Origin: Filobasidium wieringae
Lineage: Eukaryota; Basidiomycota; Tremellomycetes; Filobasidiales; Filobasidiaceae
NCBI GenBank assembly: GCA_001600055.1
Contig: BCIV01000001.1
Span: 1,481,774 to 1,545,773, forward strand
Length of the DNA stretch: 64,000 nt
Direction: 5' to 3'
The notes beneath the pieces are model-generated. The model did no database searches. It was not told the DNA's origin and worked only from the letters and a program-made list of their open reading frames with translations. A program made the translations under genes and the position numbers. Shown piece after piece: positions 1 through 10,152 of the stretch; within the stretch, counting starts at the first letter, position 1; every line of letters begins with the position of its first letter.

Positions 1-481
1 ACAAGTTGATGGACCAAATATTGACCTTTGCTCATGTATTGGTACGTTGCTGACGAACCGTCTCCTGGGTTTGAACTTTTGAGACTGATTTTCATTCTTT
101 TCGTAGGATGCACTCTACACCCTTTCAGTGGCAGAGAAGACCCGCCTCACACAGCTTGCGGAAGTTGAAAGGGTACGTGATCTCAGTTTTGTTTGCTGTC
201 ACACCACTACAGCTATTGCTTTACAGGGTATTTTGCCGGCCTCAGCCGTGATAGGAGATAGCGATCAATCTGCAGCAGACTTGGCGGATATCGAAAAACA
301 AGTTGGAGATCAATCGAGATCTTTCAAGTCGCGCATGGTAGACTTGATCACCGGTTTGGAGTCTCATGCGACTTACGAGGTGAAATTCCTGGCTGTCCGC
401 CTATCGTTCAACCAGGTCTACGTTGCAAGGAAGCCCAAGTCTACTAGACCACCTAGTCGTGCAAAGGCTCGGGAAGCTTGA
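1..481 (+). CDS. Gamma-tubulin complex component 3 (Spc98/GCP3), C-terminal end, partial
   Basis: This is the 3' end of a gene that starts before the window. Three exon pieces are readable: KLMDQILTFAHVL, then DALYTLSVAEKTRL through LAEVER, then GILPAS to the stop at 479-481. They are separated by introns with GTACGT donors. The last stretch contains YEVKFLAVRLSFNQVY, which resembles the closing FLxxRLDFNxxY signature of the GCP C-terminal domain, the part of the gamma-tubulin ring complex subunit that contacts gamma-tubulin. The final residues are a basic Ser/Pro/Arg tail. The second intron has a length divisible by three and no stop, so it reads through in the genomic frame. GCP3 is preferred over GCP2 from the tail and the DALYTLS-type segment, but this is family knowledge and the paralogue choice is not certain. 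Confidence 0.75.
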
Positions 482-616
482 TGCTCAGACTACCCGGATT
501 ATTACGACAACTGATGACCTTGACGACTATACGATGACCCAGAGATGATGAATGTGTATACAAGATGTAAAGGCGTGACGTATAATACACAAGTGGAAAG
601 TCGCTTATCCAGCAGA

Positions 617-3600
617 TCACTGTCGCGAGCCACGCTTCTTATTCGTAAGATTGACCTTGTTGGGTCCCTTTTGCTTCGTAGCCTTGCCCAATGGAACGTA
701 ACTGTATGGCGAAACGTTCTGTCCAGCAGGTTTGACATCCCCTCCAGCACGCTAAGATGAAAATGACAGTCAATACATGGTAGGACATGGCCGCTGATAC
801 AAAACGAGTTCACCTTTGACCTGAATTCGGATCCGAGCTTTTCCGGTGCTCGTTTGGCCTTCTTCTTGGCACTTGTGTCGTCGTCGAGAATACCCTCGAG
901 CATGTCGACGTCGTTCTCCGCCTCCAAAGCCCTTCCTCGCTTGGTAGCCTTGTTCAACTTGAGCCTTCCCCTAGCATCTCTGCTCATCCCGTCTACAGAG
1001 GTCAAAGCCGTTTGGTAGGCGCTACCAGCGAGTGCGTCACCGATGGTAGGCTTCTCTCCTTCATCGTCGTCCTCGTCAATGATCATTCGACCAGTGTCCT
1101 TGTCCGTCTTGAAATCAGCGGCATCTTGTCCAGGTCGTCGTCGCTTGTTCGCAGCAGGGTTTTGACCTGAATGAGAAAGACACATTGGTAGGCAAGTGGG
1201 TCGAATTGCACCTGGCTTCGGTCACTTACCTGAGACTTTCCCGGCGATGGATCTATCCAAGAGATCCATCGGAGCGTCATCGTCTTCACGAATGAAAGCC
1301 CCGTTCTCTCTGCCCTTTCTGGCCTTTTGTTGACCCTTCTTTGCGGATTGAGCTGGTTTGGCTTCGTCATCATCGGATTCCTCGCTCGCGCTCCCGTAGA
1401 GGGCATCGTCAAACGCGTTTCCGGTGGTTTTACGTTGATCAGCCTGATAGTGCGCAAGCTTGTTAGTCTACCGACATCGAGACACGACATGACCATGTTG
1501 CGTACCTCATCGTCCTCCTGATCCCCGTTTTGAGCACGAGCGATCTTCTGCCTCTTGGCACGATCTTTCCTCTTCTTGATATGTTCCAAAACCTTCTTCT
1601 CGTCACCCTCCCCAGAGTTTCGGTAGATGTCGTCGTACCCGAATTTCCTGATCATACGTTCAAAGATATGCACGGTCTTGTCCTTGAAGTGGTTCTTGTG
1701 ATCATGGACCCATCCGAGAAGGGCGGGGACGAGGGTACCGAGCTGGGGTCGCAGCACCCCTTCGGGCAACGAGACGACCGCGACCTTGACGAAACCCAAA
1801 GCGGACTTGACGATCTCTCGATTCTTGGATCCTACGAAGACGACGATCGTGGCGACCATCTCGTCGAGCATACTTCGGGGGAGATCATCTGATGGGGTCG
1901 AAAAAGATGAGACTCGGAGTCGCTTCGAAATCGGGCCTGATCAGACTCACTTTGGTACTCGAACATCAAACGGGATAACGCTGTGATGGTGGCACTGATC
2001 ATGTGAGGAGTGCTCGCTGCCAAACCAGCAGCGACCATGGTGATGTATTCTTCAACGGTGGCAGAAGCTACTCCACGATCGTCCAAGTAAGTAGCTGTCG
2101 AAATCATGGTAGCGAAAACGCTTACCGTTCCCAACGACAGGCCCTTTCTCACCATCCATGGCTTCGTCCCCATCTTTGGTTTCCTCTTCCGCATCGGCTT
2201 CTCCCTTGAGCAACTGCTGATCGACCACACCACCCTCGGACATTTTCTTTCCCATGACGATGATCAGGTCGAACGCGGCGTTCCGAGCCTTTTCGTTGAC
2301 CTCCTTGGTCCCGAGGACGGCCTCGGTGACCAAAGTAGGGATCAGATGGAGCCGGGTTTTGGGCAGGATGGGAACGAGCGTGGTCAACAGTAACATCCGG
2401 TCCTTTTAGGAATATCGGCGAGCGTGATCAATCAGTCTACAGAGCGCGTGAACGAAAGCGCGCGCGCCGATCCGACCTACACGTTGAGCTCCGGGACCGA
2501 TACTAGCACTGACGTCCACCAACTTCTGTACGAACTCGTCGAACCCTTCTCCCTGCAAAGCGTTCGCCTTGTTGGATTCGATCAGCCTCGTCAAGATCCT
2601 GTAACTCTTCTTCTGGATGGCCGCGTCGGAATTCTCGATCAGGTTTCCGGTGGAAGCCGCGTTGAACAGGGCCTTGGCGGGAGCGGCGGGTAGGTGAGGG
2701 ATGAGGATGATCAGGAGGTCCAACATGGTATGGGAGACGGGAGGTAGGATTCCCTTTGCGGCGGCGTTCTGTGCGAGAGCGCCGGCCAAGTGAGAAGTGA
2801 CCTTTTCGTAAGTGGCCGCGATCTCCTGTATGACGAGACCAAATAGATGAGTCGCGTGTTCGAACATCACCAGGACGCAGGGACGACGCGAGGACGAACC
2901 TTTTCGTCCATAATGCTCAACCACAACCCCACAACATCCCCGACCTGTCCACGTTGTTCCCTAGGAAGACTACTGAACACGTTGAACAAGACGGCCAACA
3001 TTTCCCCCGCCATCCCTTTCAAATGAGCGATACTCTGGGCCGCGTCCTGCTGATCGACGCCGAACCCTGCCAAGAGTTCTTCCGGGGAGGATCCCGAGCG
3101 GGACAAGGTCTGGACGGAGGTGATGACGTTTGTGAGAGCACGCAAGATGGAGCCCCTCAATAAGGGTTGACTGTAGAGCAGCTGAGCGAGCAGACTGGCG
3201 AATTGCGGGTTGAATCCCTGCAGGCGGAGTACGCAGACCACCAGATCAGTCTCGGCTCGGGAACTTGCCCGACGTGACGTGCCGTGCCGTGCCGCAACTC
3301 ACCTCCCTCAAATCCCTAGCGAGATCGACGAACCCGGGCAAACAATCCCAGATCTGTCCGATGACGACCTCCCAAACCTTTGCTTCGCCCGGCCGGTTGC
3401 CCTCTTCCGCCTTGACCTTTCTCTCGAACGATCGTTCGGACATGGGAACGAGTCTGGTGGTGAAGAAGGAGAGGGAGTCGTTGGTGATCCGGGATCGCAT
3501 GAGCGGGAGGAGATGGGCTCGACCGGGTTGAGGGACTTTTCCCGAGCTGTCACGAGGGGCAGGGGCAGGCGGGGGTGAATCAGTCTCGTCTCGTCTCGTC

Positions 3601-5516
3601 GCATCGAAAAAGAAAAACAAGAAGAGGAGAGCGGCGACTCACGCATCAGGTTCAATGTTCAGAGGCAAGACCTTCAGGACGGCCTCGACGCCCATGACCT
3701 CGAAAGCCATACCGACGACGTCGTCCACCTTTTCCTTTTCCGCAAACCCGGGTTGTTGCCTGAGATCGGCGACGGCGACGACAGAGTCCAGGAGTAACAA
3801 CTGAGCTGGGGAGTTTGATTTCGAGTTCGAGTTCGAGTTCGAGGTCGAGGTCGAGTTCGAGTCGGTGGACGACCCCGCGTCATCGGAAGCTCTGGATCTC
3901 AGCCTGGAGATCAGAGCGGTGAGTACGGGGAGGAGGAAGGGCAACATCAAAGGCTGAGTGGCCATGGCCCTCTCCAACTGATTCAACACCTTGCTCAACA
4001 ATGGCGGTTTCATCTTTTGCCTCTTGCTCTCCAAATCGCCTCCGTGTTTCTTGTACTGTACTGCCTGGCGGACCATCTCCTCGCTCACGCAGTACCTGAT
4101 GAGACCGTGCGATCCCAACCCGTCCGCGGCCTTTCGTCTCGCCTCGGGGGCAGAGGTGGGGGCGATGAGGATCTGGCCCCAGAGGACGGTCCAGGCCTTT
4201 TGAAAGTACTCCTTCGAGGCGAGGTAAGCGTCCTGAGTGGAGAGCTTGAGCATGCCCGAGGTGAGCGCTTGGATGTACTGCACTTGATCGGTCGGTGCGG
4301 AGGAGGGTGGGGGGGAATCGAGTAGGGAGTTGAGGATGATGGGGAGGTTGGCGAGTTCTCGGACGGGGAGTTGGTCGTCCTTGGGGATCCCTGAGGCGTA
4401 GGAGGGAGGGGGGGAGAGGAGGTGGGCCAGGAGGGAGAAGATTTGCGGGGTGAGGTGCGGGAGGGGAGGGAGGGAGAGTAGCAGGGGGCATAGAGTCGAT
4501 AGATCCTGTAGAGCGTCGACCCGGACGATCAGCATTCGATGTCCTTCTCACAGACTCTGCGTGCTCACCTCTTCATTCATGACGGAAACCCAACCTCTCA
4601 AACCCTGTACGACCCAGATCGCTCTCTTCCCCTCGGCGTCCTCTGCCCCGGCCAAGATCGTCCCCCCCGCGAACTTGACCTTTTTCGTTCGACCGGCGGC
4701 GGAGGAAGCACCGGAACCACCCTTGGTCTCTTGCTGCAAGACGCCCATGGCCCAATCCCTCGCTCGAGCGAGGTAAGGATGGGCGCCGGGGATGACCCGG
4801 GGAGGGATGGGCGTGGTGAGTACCTTCCTGACGCCTTCCTGTGCCAGGTGTCTGACCTTGGGTCTGGGGTCCACGTTCAGTTCGAGGAAATGGTTCCATG
4901 CCCGTTTGAGCTGCGGGTTCGAGTTGAGGAGCGGGACGGGGGAGAGGAGGAAGATGGCGGTGAATATCTGAACGAGGGAGCGGAGTGCGGGCGGGTGAGC
5001 GAGGGAGGGATCGAAGAGGGGGATGAGGGTGGGCAGTAAGCCGGTCAACTGGTTGGCGACGACCTGCCTGGGGGTCTCTGGGATGACGAGGGCGAGGAGG
5101 TAGAGCGTGGCAGGGATCAGCCCGGCTTCCGAGTAATCGTCCACGTCCGTTGAGCCGACAGCACTCGCCGCCTCCAAGCACTGCACCAGCGAGGCAAAGT
5201 ACGCCGTGCCCGAGAAGGGCGAGGGCAGACTCGAGCCCAACGTCTGTTCGAGTGCGATCAACAGCTGGGCGGGTTTCTTCTGGTGCGCGAGGGACGAGTT
5301 GGAGAGCCGCCTGACGTTGTTCAGAGCGGTCTCGAGGTCCACTTGGGGAGCGGGCGTGGTCATGTCCCCAGGAGGCATGGCGGAGGGGTGATCGGTGGTT
5401 GAAGAGGGAGTAGGGGTGGGTGTCAGAGGTTCAGTAGGGGAAATGGCGCTCAGGTCGAGGTCGAGTGGATATGCTCTCCAGGGGGACATCGCTCGGAATT
5501 CTTTACGCCTCCACAT
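617..5516 (-). CDS. RRP12: Ribosomal RNA-processing protein 12 (Rrp12), HEAT-repeat ribosome export/assembly factor
   Basis: A large intron-containing gene read on the minus strand. The first exon (from 5516 or from an in-frame ATG at 5489) encodes a Pro/Thr-rich start, then helical repeats. The next exon contains VMGVEAVLKVLPLNIEPDA, the conserved core of the NUC173/RRP12 domain. Further exons near 3.5-2.4 kb carry HEAT-like helices such as VWEVVIGQIWDCLPGFVDLA. They are followed by IFERMIRKFGYDDI, an acidic/basic tail with KRRRPGQDAADFKTDKDTG, and a last exon reading SPYSYVPLGKATKQKGPNK, a typical Rrp12 C-terminus. The stop is at 617-619. The protein works in nucleolar and cytoplasmic maturation and export of pre-ribosomal subunits. 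A Ser/Asn repeat encoded by a short tandem repeat (about 3815-3860) interrupts the middle. An E-box palindrome lies just upstream of the start. Confidence 0.9.
3815..3862 (-). repeat. In-frame hexamer tandem repeat in RRP12
   Basis: On the plus strand a run of GAGTTC/GAGGTC units repeats about seven times. Read on the coding strand it encodes alternating Ser, Asn and Thr in the middle of Rrp12. Repeats of this kind vary in copy number between strains without shifting the frame. Confidence 0.7.
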
Positions 5517-5531
5517 TCAAACATCGTTCAG

Positions 5532-5541
5532 GTCACGTGAC
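5532..5541. promoter_or_regulatory. E-box palindrome GTCACGTGAC upstream of RRP12
   Basis: A perfect 10-base palindrome with the CACGTG core lies 16-25 bases upstream of the first RRP12 ATG. The identical 10-mer is found upstream of POL5 at 44373. In fungi CACGTG is bound by Cbf1-type bHLH factors. A role in ribosome-biogenesis control is inferred. Confidence 0.45.
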
Positions 5542-5618
5542 ACGGTCCACCTCTCAGCCCACAGCCATAGCAACAGTCGCAGTCGCAGCCATTCTCATCT
5601 CATCGTCGACATCATATA

Positions 5619-5695
5619 CAACCTCCCTCCCTCCCTCCCTCCTGTCTAGTATCCCTCCTCGTACCCCTCCTAGTACCCCTCCTCGTACCCCTTCC
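5619..5695. repeat. Pyrimidine-rich simple repeat (CCCT/CCTCGTAC units)
   Basis: Four to five CCCT/CCTC units are followed by three to four copies of an imperfect CCCCTCCTMGTA unit. It lies between the divergently placed RRP12 start and the 3' end of the neighbouring small gene. It is a low-complexity tract with no coding potential that I can see. Confidence 0.7.
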
Positions 5696-5714
5696 TGTGC
5701 CGTCCTCCGCCCCC

Positions 5715-6193
5715 CTACAACGCGTTATGGGAGGCCAAGTTCACCCCAGGCCCGACCACAGGAGCCTCGAAGCTGTTCTCGATCGGAGCGTGCGTACCCG
5801 CTTTCCCAGAGGGAAGGGCGTCCGCTCCGGAGTGCGTGATGGGGGCCTACAGTATAAGGGGGAATGCAGGGGGGGGGGGGTGTCAGTTCGTCGGATCGGA
5901 TCGGGTTGTGGTTTGTCAGGTCGTTGTCCTCGGGTTCCACCCTATCGACCCCATCTATCTCATTCATGTCCCACCCCAACTCCCACTCCCACACCCACAC
6001 CCAGCCCAACTCCAACCCGAAACTCACCTCAGTAGCCCGCCCATGCTGCTCTACATGCTCAGCCTTGCGCTCCTCGGAAGACTTGCCATGGTGGAAGATC
6101 TTGTCGATGATGCTGGGTTTCCCTTCGGCTGTGGGTGAGCAGGCACGGGTCAGTGGGTGCGGAGTGTGTGTCAGGGGGGTGCTTACTTGTCAT
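5715..6193 (-). CDS. Uncharacterised 79-residue hydrophilic protein
   Basis: Three exons give a clean small gene: 6187-6193 (ATGACAA), 6028-6128 and 5715-5846, joined by introns with GTAAGC and GTGAGT donors and CAG/TAG acceptors. The 79-residue product begins MTTEGKPSIIDKIFHHGKSS, continues with a charged Glu/Lys/His segment, and ends in a Pro/Ala/Gly-rich tail ending SHNAL. It has no signal peptide, membrane helix or family that I recognise. The splice phases close exactly and both introns are needed to keep the frame open, which argues for a real gene despite the 7-base first exon. The first 15 residues after the start look like a short amphipathic helix. The polypyrimidine run before the last acceptor includes ten consecutive C residues on the coding strand. 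Function unknown. Confidence 0.6.
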
Positions 6194-6421
6194 TGTGAAC
6201 GAGGCTACTGGTGGTGGTGAGTGTAGTGTGCGCTGGGTGTAGAGTGAAGGAGTCGGAGGTGTCGCTGTATAAGAAGCGAGTGCAGTGCTGGATCGGGCGT
6301 GGACGAGAATAGCAACGACGCGGCGCTCCACGTGGTCGCACAGATAACGATACACGGTACACGGTACACATGCGTTTCATATCACATCGCATGCATGTCC
6401 CTCCACCACCCCCACGCCCAC

Positions 6422-9400
6422 TCAGAACAGATCGACCACCCCCCTCCCTTCCCCCCTGACAGCCCTCGCTTTCCCCTCCATCCCAAAGAAATCCCCCTCC
6501 CAAGCCACCCACCCGGCCTTTCCCCCCCTCTTCTCGCTCCTCAACCCCAACAGCTTGTCCAGATTACTCCCCACGAGCGCCATCGCCTCGCTCTTCTCCA
6601 TGGATCCATTCCCATTGATAAAAGTCCAAGCCGCATCCAGCCTCACGTTCTGGGCCATCCACTCTTCCGTGATCCCCAAGCCGACGGTGATCCCCTTCTC
6701 GTGCAGGTACACGGGCAGGCTGGTCGGACTGAGAGGCAGGCCGGGGAGGATCCGACGAGAGTCCCAGGAAGAGGGGTACGACCGGGCAGGGCTGACGATC
6801 ACTCCGATGGAAGCTTTCGCGATCTCGTCCGCGATCTACAAACGTCATGTAACGTCACGTTCACGTTCACGGTCAGTTCTACTCCTTACCACCCTTCGCG
6901 AGCGACTCACCATCCAAGACTCATGACCCCCCTCGAAAGTCATCCTGACGCTCGGGAACTCCCCCTTGAGTCGGACGAGGGCGGCCATGATGTCCGCCTT
7001 GTTCACGTCGACGACCAAGACCTGTTCCCCCTTGGCGACCCGCCCGAACACCCGGGTGAGCTCCGTCTTGTCCTCGTACTCCCCCGAGAGGAGCGCACGC
7101 AGGACCCCGATATGGGTCGACGTCGACATCTTCGTCCCCTGTCCCAACCCCACGTGCACCGCCCCGACCTCGTCCACGAGCCCGTCCAGGCTCGTCCTCC
7201 CGTTCGTCGCGTACGAGTAAGAGACGCCCTGGAAGATCCCCGATTGGATCGGATGGGCGATGGCTTTCGTGACCCCATGAGCGTAAGCGATCAACTGATC
7301 CTTCCCTCCGAAATTCGCCCCGTCCGATCCATACACGACCAACCCCTTGAGCAACGAGGATCCCTCCGTCAGCGTGTCCGGCATCGTCCCATCCGTAGTG
7401 ACCTTTTCCTGACGGATCTCCATAAGACCGAGGTATGATCCATAAGCCGTCAGACCGGTCGTGATCACGCCCCCCTTGAGGTCGACCAGATCGAACTCCA
7501 TCCCTTCAGGTCGAACGCAATCGCGCCCGATACAACTGATCTCCCCATCCACCACGTGGACCTCCGGGCGTGATCGAACGTCGTCCTCGCTCGAGTCGGC
7601 ATCGGCGCTGGCACCGGCGAAATCGATCTCCTCCACCTTGAGCGTCTCGTCGTTCTGTAAAAAGACGGAAGAGACGCCTCGGAAGACGACGTTCCTCGCC
7701 TGGTTCTTGGCCTCCAAAGGCGGGTTCCCTCGATACCTCATCGTCTCCTCGGCCTCCACGCTGACGTCCACTTGCTCGGGCATCTCCTGAGCTTTCCCCG
7801 GTTTCAAGATCGTGTACGGCTGCTCCAGCTGAGGGATCCCATCGATATAAGTCTGTACGGGGGTGGCACCGAGGACCAAAGGGTTGGAATCCCAGACCAC
7901 GGCGTCCGCATCGTACCCCTCCAACAGGTGACCCAATCGATGACCCAACCCGAGCCTGTTCGCAGGGGTCACGGTGATCGCCTTGAGCGCGGTGGAAGGT
8001 TTCAACCCGTACGCGACTCCCTGTTGAGCCTCGTAAGGCAGATACCTACTGTCCAGGACGGGATGATCGGATTTGAAACAGACCTCGTACCCCGCTTGAT
8101 CGAGGATATACGCCGCATAGGGCGAACCCAGGTACGATTCCTGCTTGTACCTCGCGTTCGTCGCAAAGATCGCCAACGCCGGTTTCCCCCCGTACGCCTT
8201 GTCGAGGATGTTCGTGGCCAGGTAAGCCTCGTGAGCATGATGCATCGTCGCGGGGGCCCATTTGAACTCGTTCGTCAACCGCACAAACATGTCGAAATCG
8301 GCGGTCGTATACGAATGGGTGTTCACCTTGACTTTCCCACGGATGACGTCCGCGAGGACCTCGTACTTGAAGTCTTCAGGGAAGGGCGTCGTGTTCTCCT
8401 CCCCGGCCGCACACCACGCGTCTTGCTCCTTCATCAGCTTCTGTCCCTCGAGGTAGGCCAGTCTGAACTCGGCGGCCTGGTCCAATCGGTTGAACCCGTA
8501 CACCCTCAACGGGTTCTCCCCCATGGCCTGTTTCATATGTCTCCAATGTCCCGTCCTCTTATAAGTCGTCCCGTTTCCTTCCTTGACGATCGCAAACGGA
8601 CTCTCCACGACCATGCTGCTCGGGCTATCTTCCCTCGTGATCCGGGGTTTCGCGACAAACGCCTGGCCCCCGATGTTACCCGCGGAACCGGGGAGGATCA
8701 ACATGCTCGTGATCCCACCGGCCCGGATGAGCGGGAGTTCTTGACCGTGAGTGTTGAACCCGTTGAGGGATTGGAGCCACGGTTGAGCGTCGGCTCGGAC
8801 AGAGTTTGTATCCCTAGAAGAAGCCAGGGAGGGGGCGGCGTCGACCATGGCGTGGCTATCGGAGTGGATGAATGTGAATGAGTTTCCTTGACCATCGATC
8901 TTCGGATCTACGATCGACTTACCTATGAGTATCGACGATCCCGGGGGTAACCCATTTCCCATCGAGTTGAACGACCTCGTAATCCTCCTTCCCACCCTTC
9001 AACGAGTCCATCAACTCGTCATGTTTCCCCACCTTATGAACGACTCCATTCTTAAGGAGGACAGAACCGCCATAGATGATCTCCTCACCATCATCCCCAC
9101 CCGTCCAGATCGTCCCGTTGGAAAGCAAGATGGACTTGGTCCCATGCTCGTATCGATCGGAGACGGTCCTGTTATCCCGAAAATGAGTCGTATCGGGGGG
9201 CATCATCCTGACCTCTTCGCACCTCTCCAAACCGGACTTGATGAATTCCTTCATGGGTTTAGGAGCGGGTCGGGGGAGAGGGAAAAAGGGACCGGTAGAG
9301 GTTATCAAGGTCATGGTCGCCAGCGTCGCTAGCACACCGAAGAGGACCATCCGGAGATCCTTCTTCCCCTTTCCCGAGTTTCGTCGTGGAGAGTCGGAAG

Positions 9401-9494
9401 AGGTGGTGCTGGTGGTAGTAGTGGGGAGTTTCTCCATATCGGTGAGATCGTTGTCACCTGAAAGGTGGATAGGACCTGCTCGTCTTTGTAGCAT
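6422..9494 (-). CDS. Membrane-anchored amidohydrolase-superfamily protein (annotated in fungi as CE9-like), about 1000 residues
   Basis: The chosen start, ATG at 9494, gives a cytosolic Ser/Thr-rich tail, then a hydrophobic helix MVLFGVLATLATMTLITS (about residues 50-70): a type II membrane anchor with the catalytic part outside the cytosol. An amidohydrolase fold follows: the N-terminal beta-sandwich (SILLSNGTIWTGGDD), then PGIVDTHSHAMVDAAP with the metal-binding HxH. Later come VNTHSYTTADFDMF, MHHAHEAY and FKSDHPVLDSRY, which supply further His/Asp ligands. The second half repeats the general pattern (LKGGVITTGLTAYGSYLG, then TFEGGHESWM and IADEIAKASIGV), but HxH is replaced by TAYGS, so it looks like a degenerate duplicate. 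Introns lie near 8900 and 6840. The family includes imidazolonepropionase- and N-acetylglucosamine-deacetylase-like enzymes; the true substrate is unknown. A TATA-like tract lies about 120 bases upstream. Confidence 0.8.
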
Positions 9495-10152
9495 GGTGGA
9501 CGAGGAGGTGGCTGTTTGGGGTGGTTGTTTGTTTGTCAGGTAGGCAAAAGCGAGGATCACCTTGAAAGAGTACTTGCCTGTGTGAATGAGAGAGTGGTGT
9601 GTGTGTGTGAGTATAATATATATAGGGAATCCAAGAGATCGAGATCAGAGGGAACGAAGAGAACGTTGCGTGCTCTGTTTCGGCTGAAAGCGAACGAATG
9701 GCATGGATCGTTTCCTTATCAATCGTCGGTCGAATCCGAAACGATTGATACGTCATGATGCGTCTCGGCGAACGGACATCAGCTACTCTTAGTGTCCGCT
9801 GTCGAATGGCTGGGAAAACATGCCGAGATACGAGGAGCGACGTGTATGCAGCTCGCTAGATGTTCAATCAACATTCATCGTTGTAAACATCTACACCGTC
9901 GACTTGCACACAACGACCTTCAGCGACACAAACTCAAGGAATAACTCAACTATACTCACCAACTACAAGCAACATTCGACAGTCCATAGCTCGGCGATAC
10001 CCCTGCCAACGTCACATTGAACACCTCGAACAACACCTCGACTCGAAATAGATATAGAAACAAATACCAACGACGTATACCCCGGAACAAACCCTGCTGC
10101 ATGTCTTCAACCACTCACTAACAGACCAGCCAACACGAAACCCCCCAGAAAA
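9495..10152. other. Divergent promoter region between the amidohydrolase and the PH/coiled-coil gene
   Basis: About 660 bases with no convincing gene. The left third holds the TATA-like tract and a possible 5'-UTR intron of the minus-strand amidohydrolase. The right part (9880-10150) is rich in ACAA/CAAC and CT and looks like the 5' UTR of the plus-strand gene that starts at 10153. Confidence 0.5.
9595..9624 (-). promoter_or_regulatory. TATA-like tract with adjacent (GT)n, likely promoter of the amidohydrolase
   Basis: A (GT)n run followed by GTATAATATATATAG lies about 100-130 bases upstream of the amidohydrolase ATG at 9494. A probable 5'-UTR intron (acceptor near 9537) lies between them. 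The position fits a core promoter for the minus-strand gene. Confidence 0.4.

Noticed and set aside
3815..3862. Regular repeats resembling a CRISPR array
   Set aside because: Units are six bases without spacers and lie in-frame inside a eukaryotic gene. It is a simple sequence repeat.
6299..7438. Long plus-strand frame over the amidohydrolase gene
   Set aside because: It is the antisense shadow of a well-supported minus-strand gene, with Pro/His/Arg-rich nonsense composition.
7772..8881. 369-codon plus-strand frame
   Set aside because: Antisense of the amidohydrolase coding exon; composition is that of a shadow frame.
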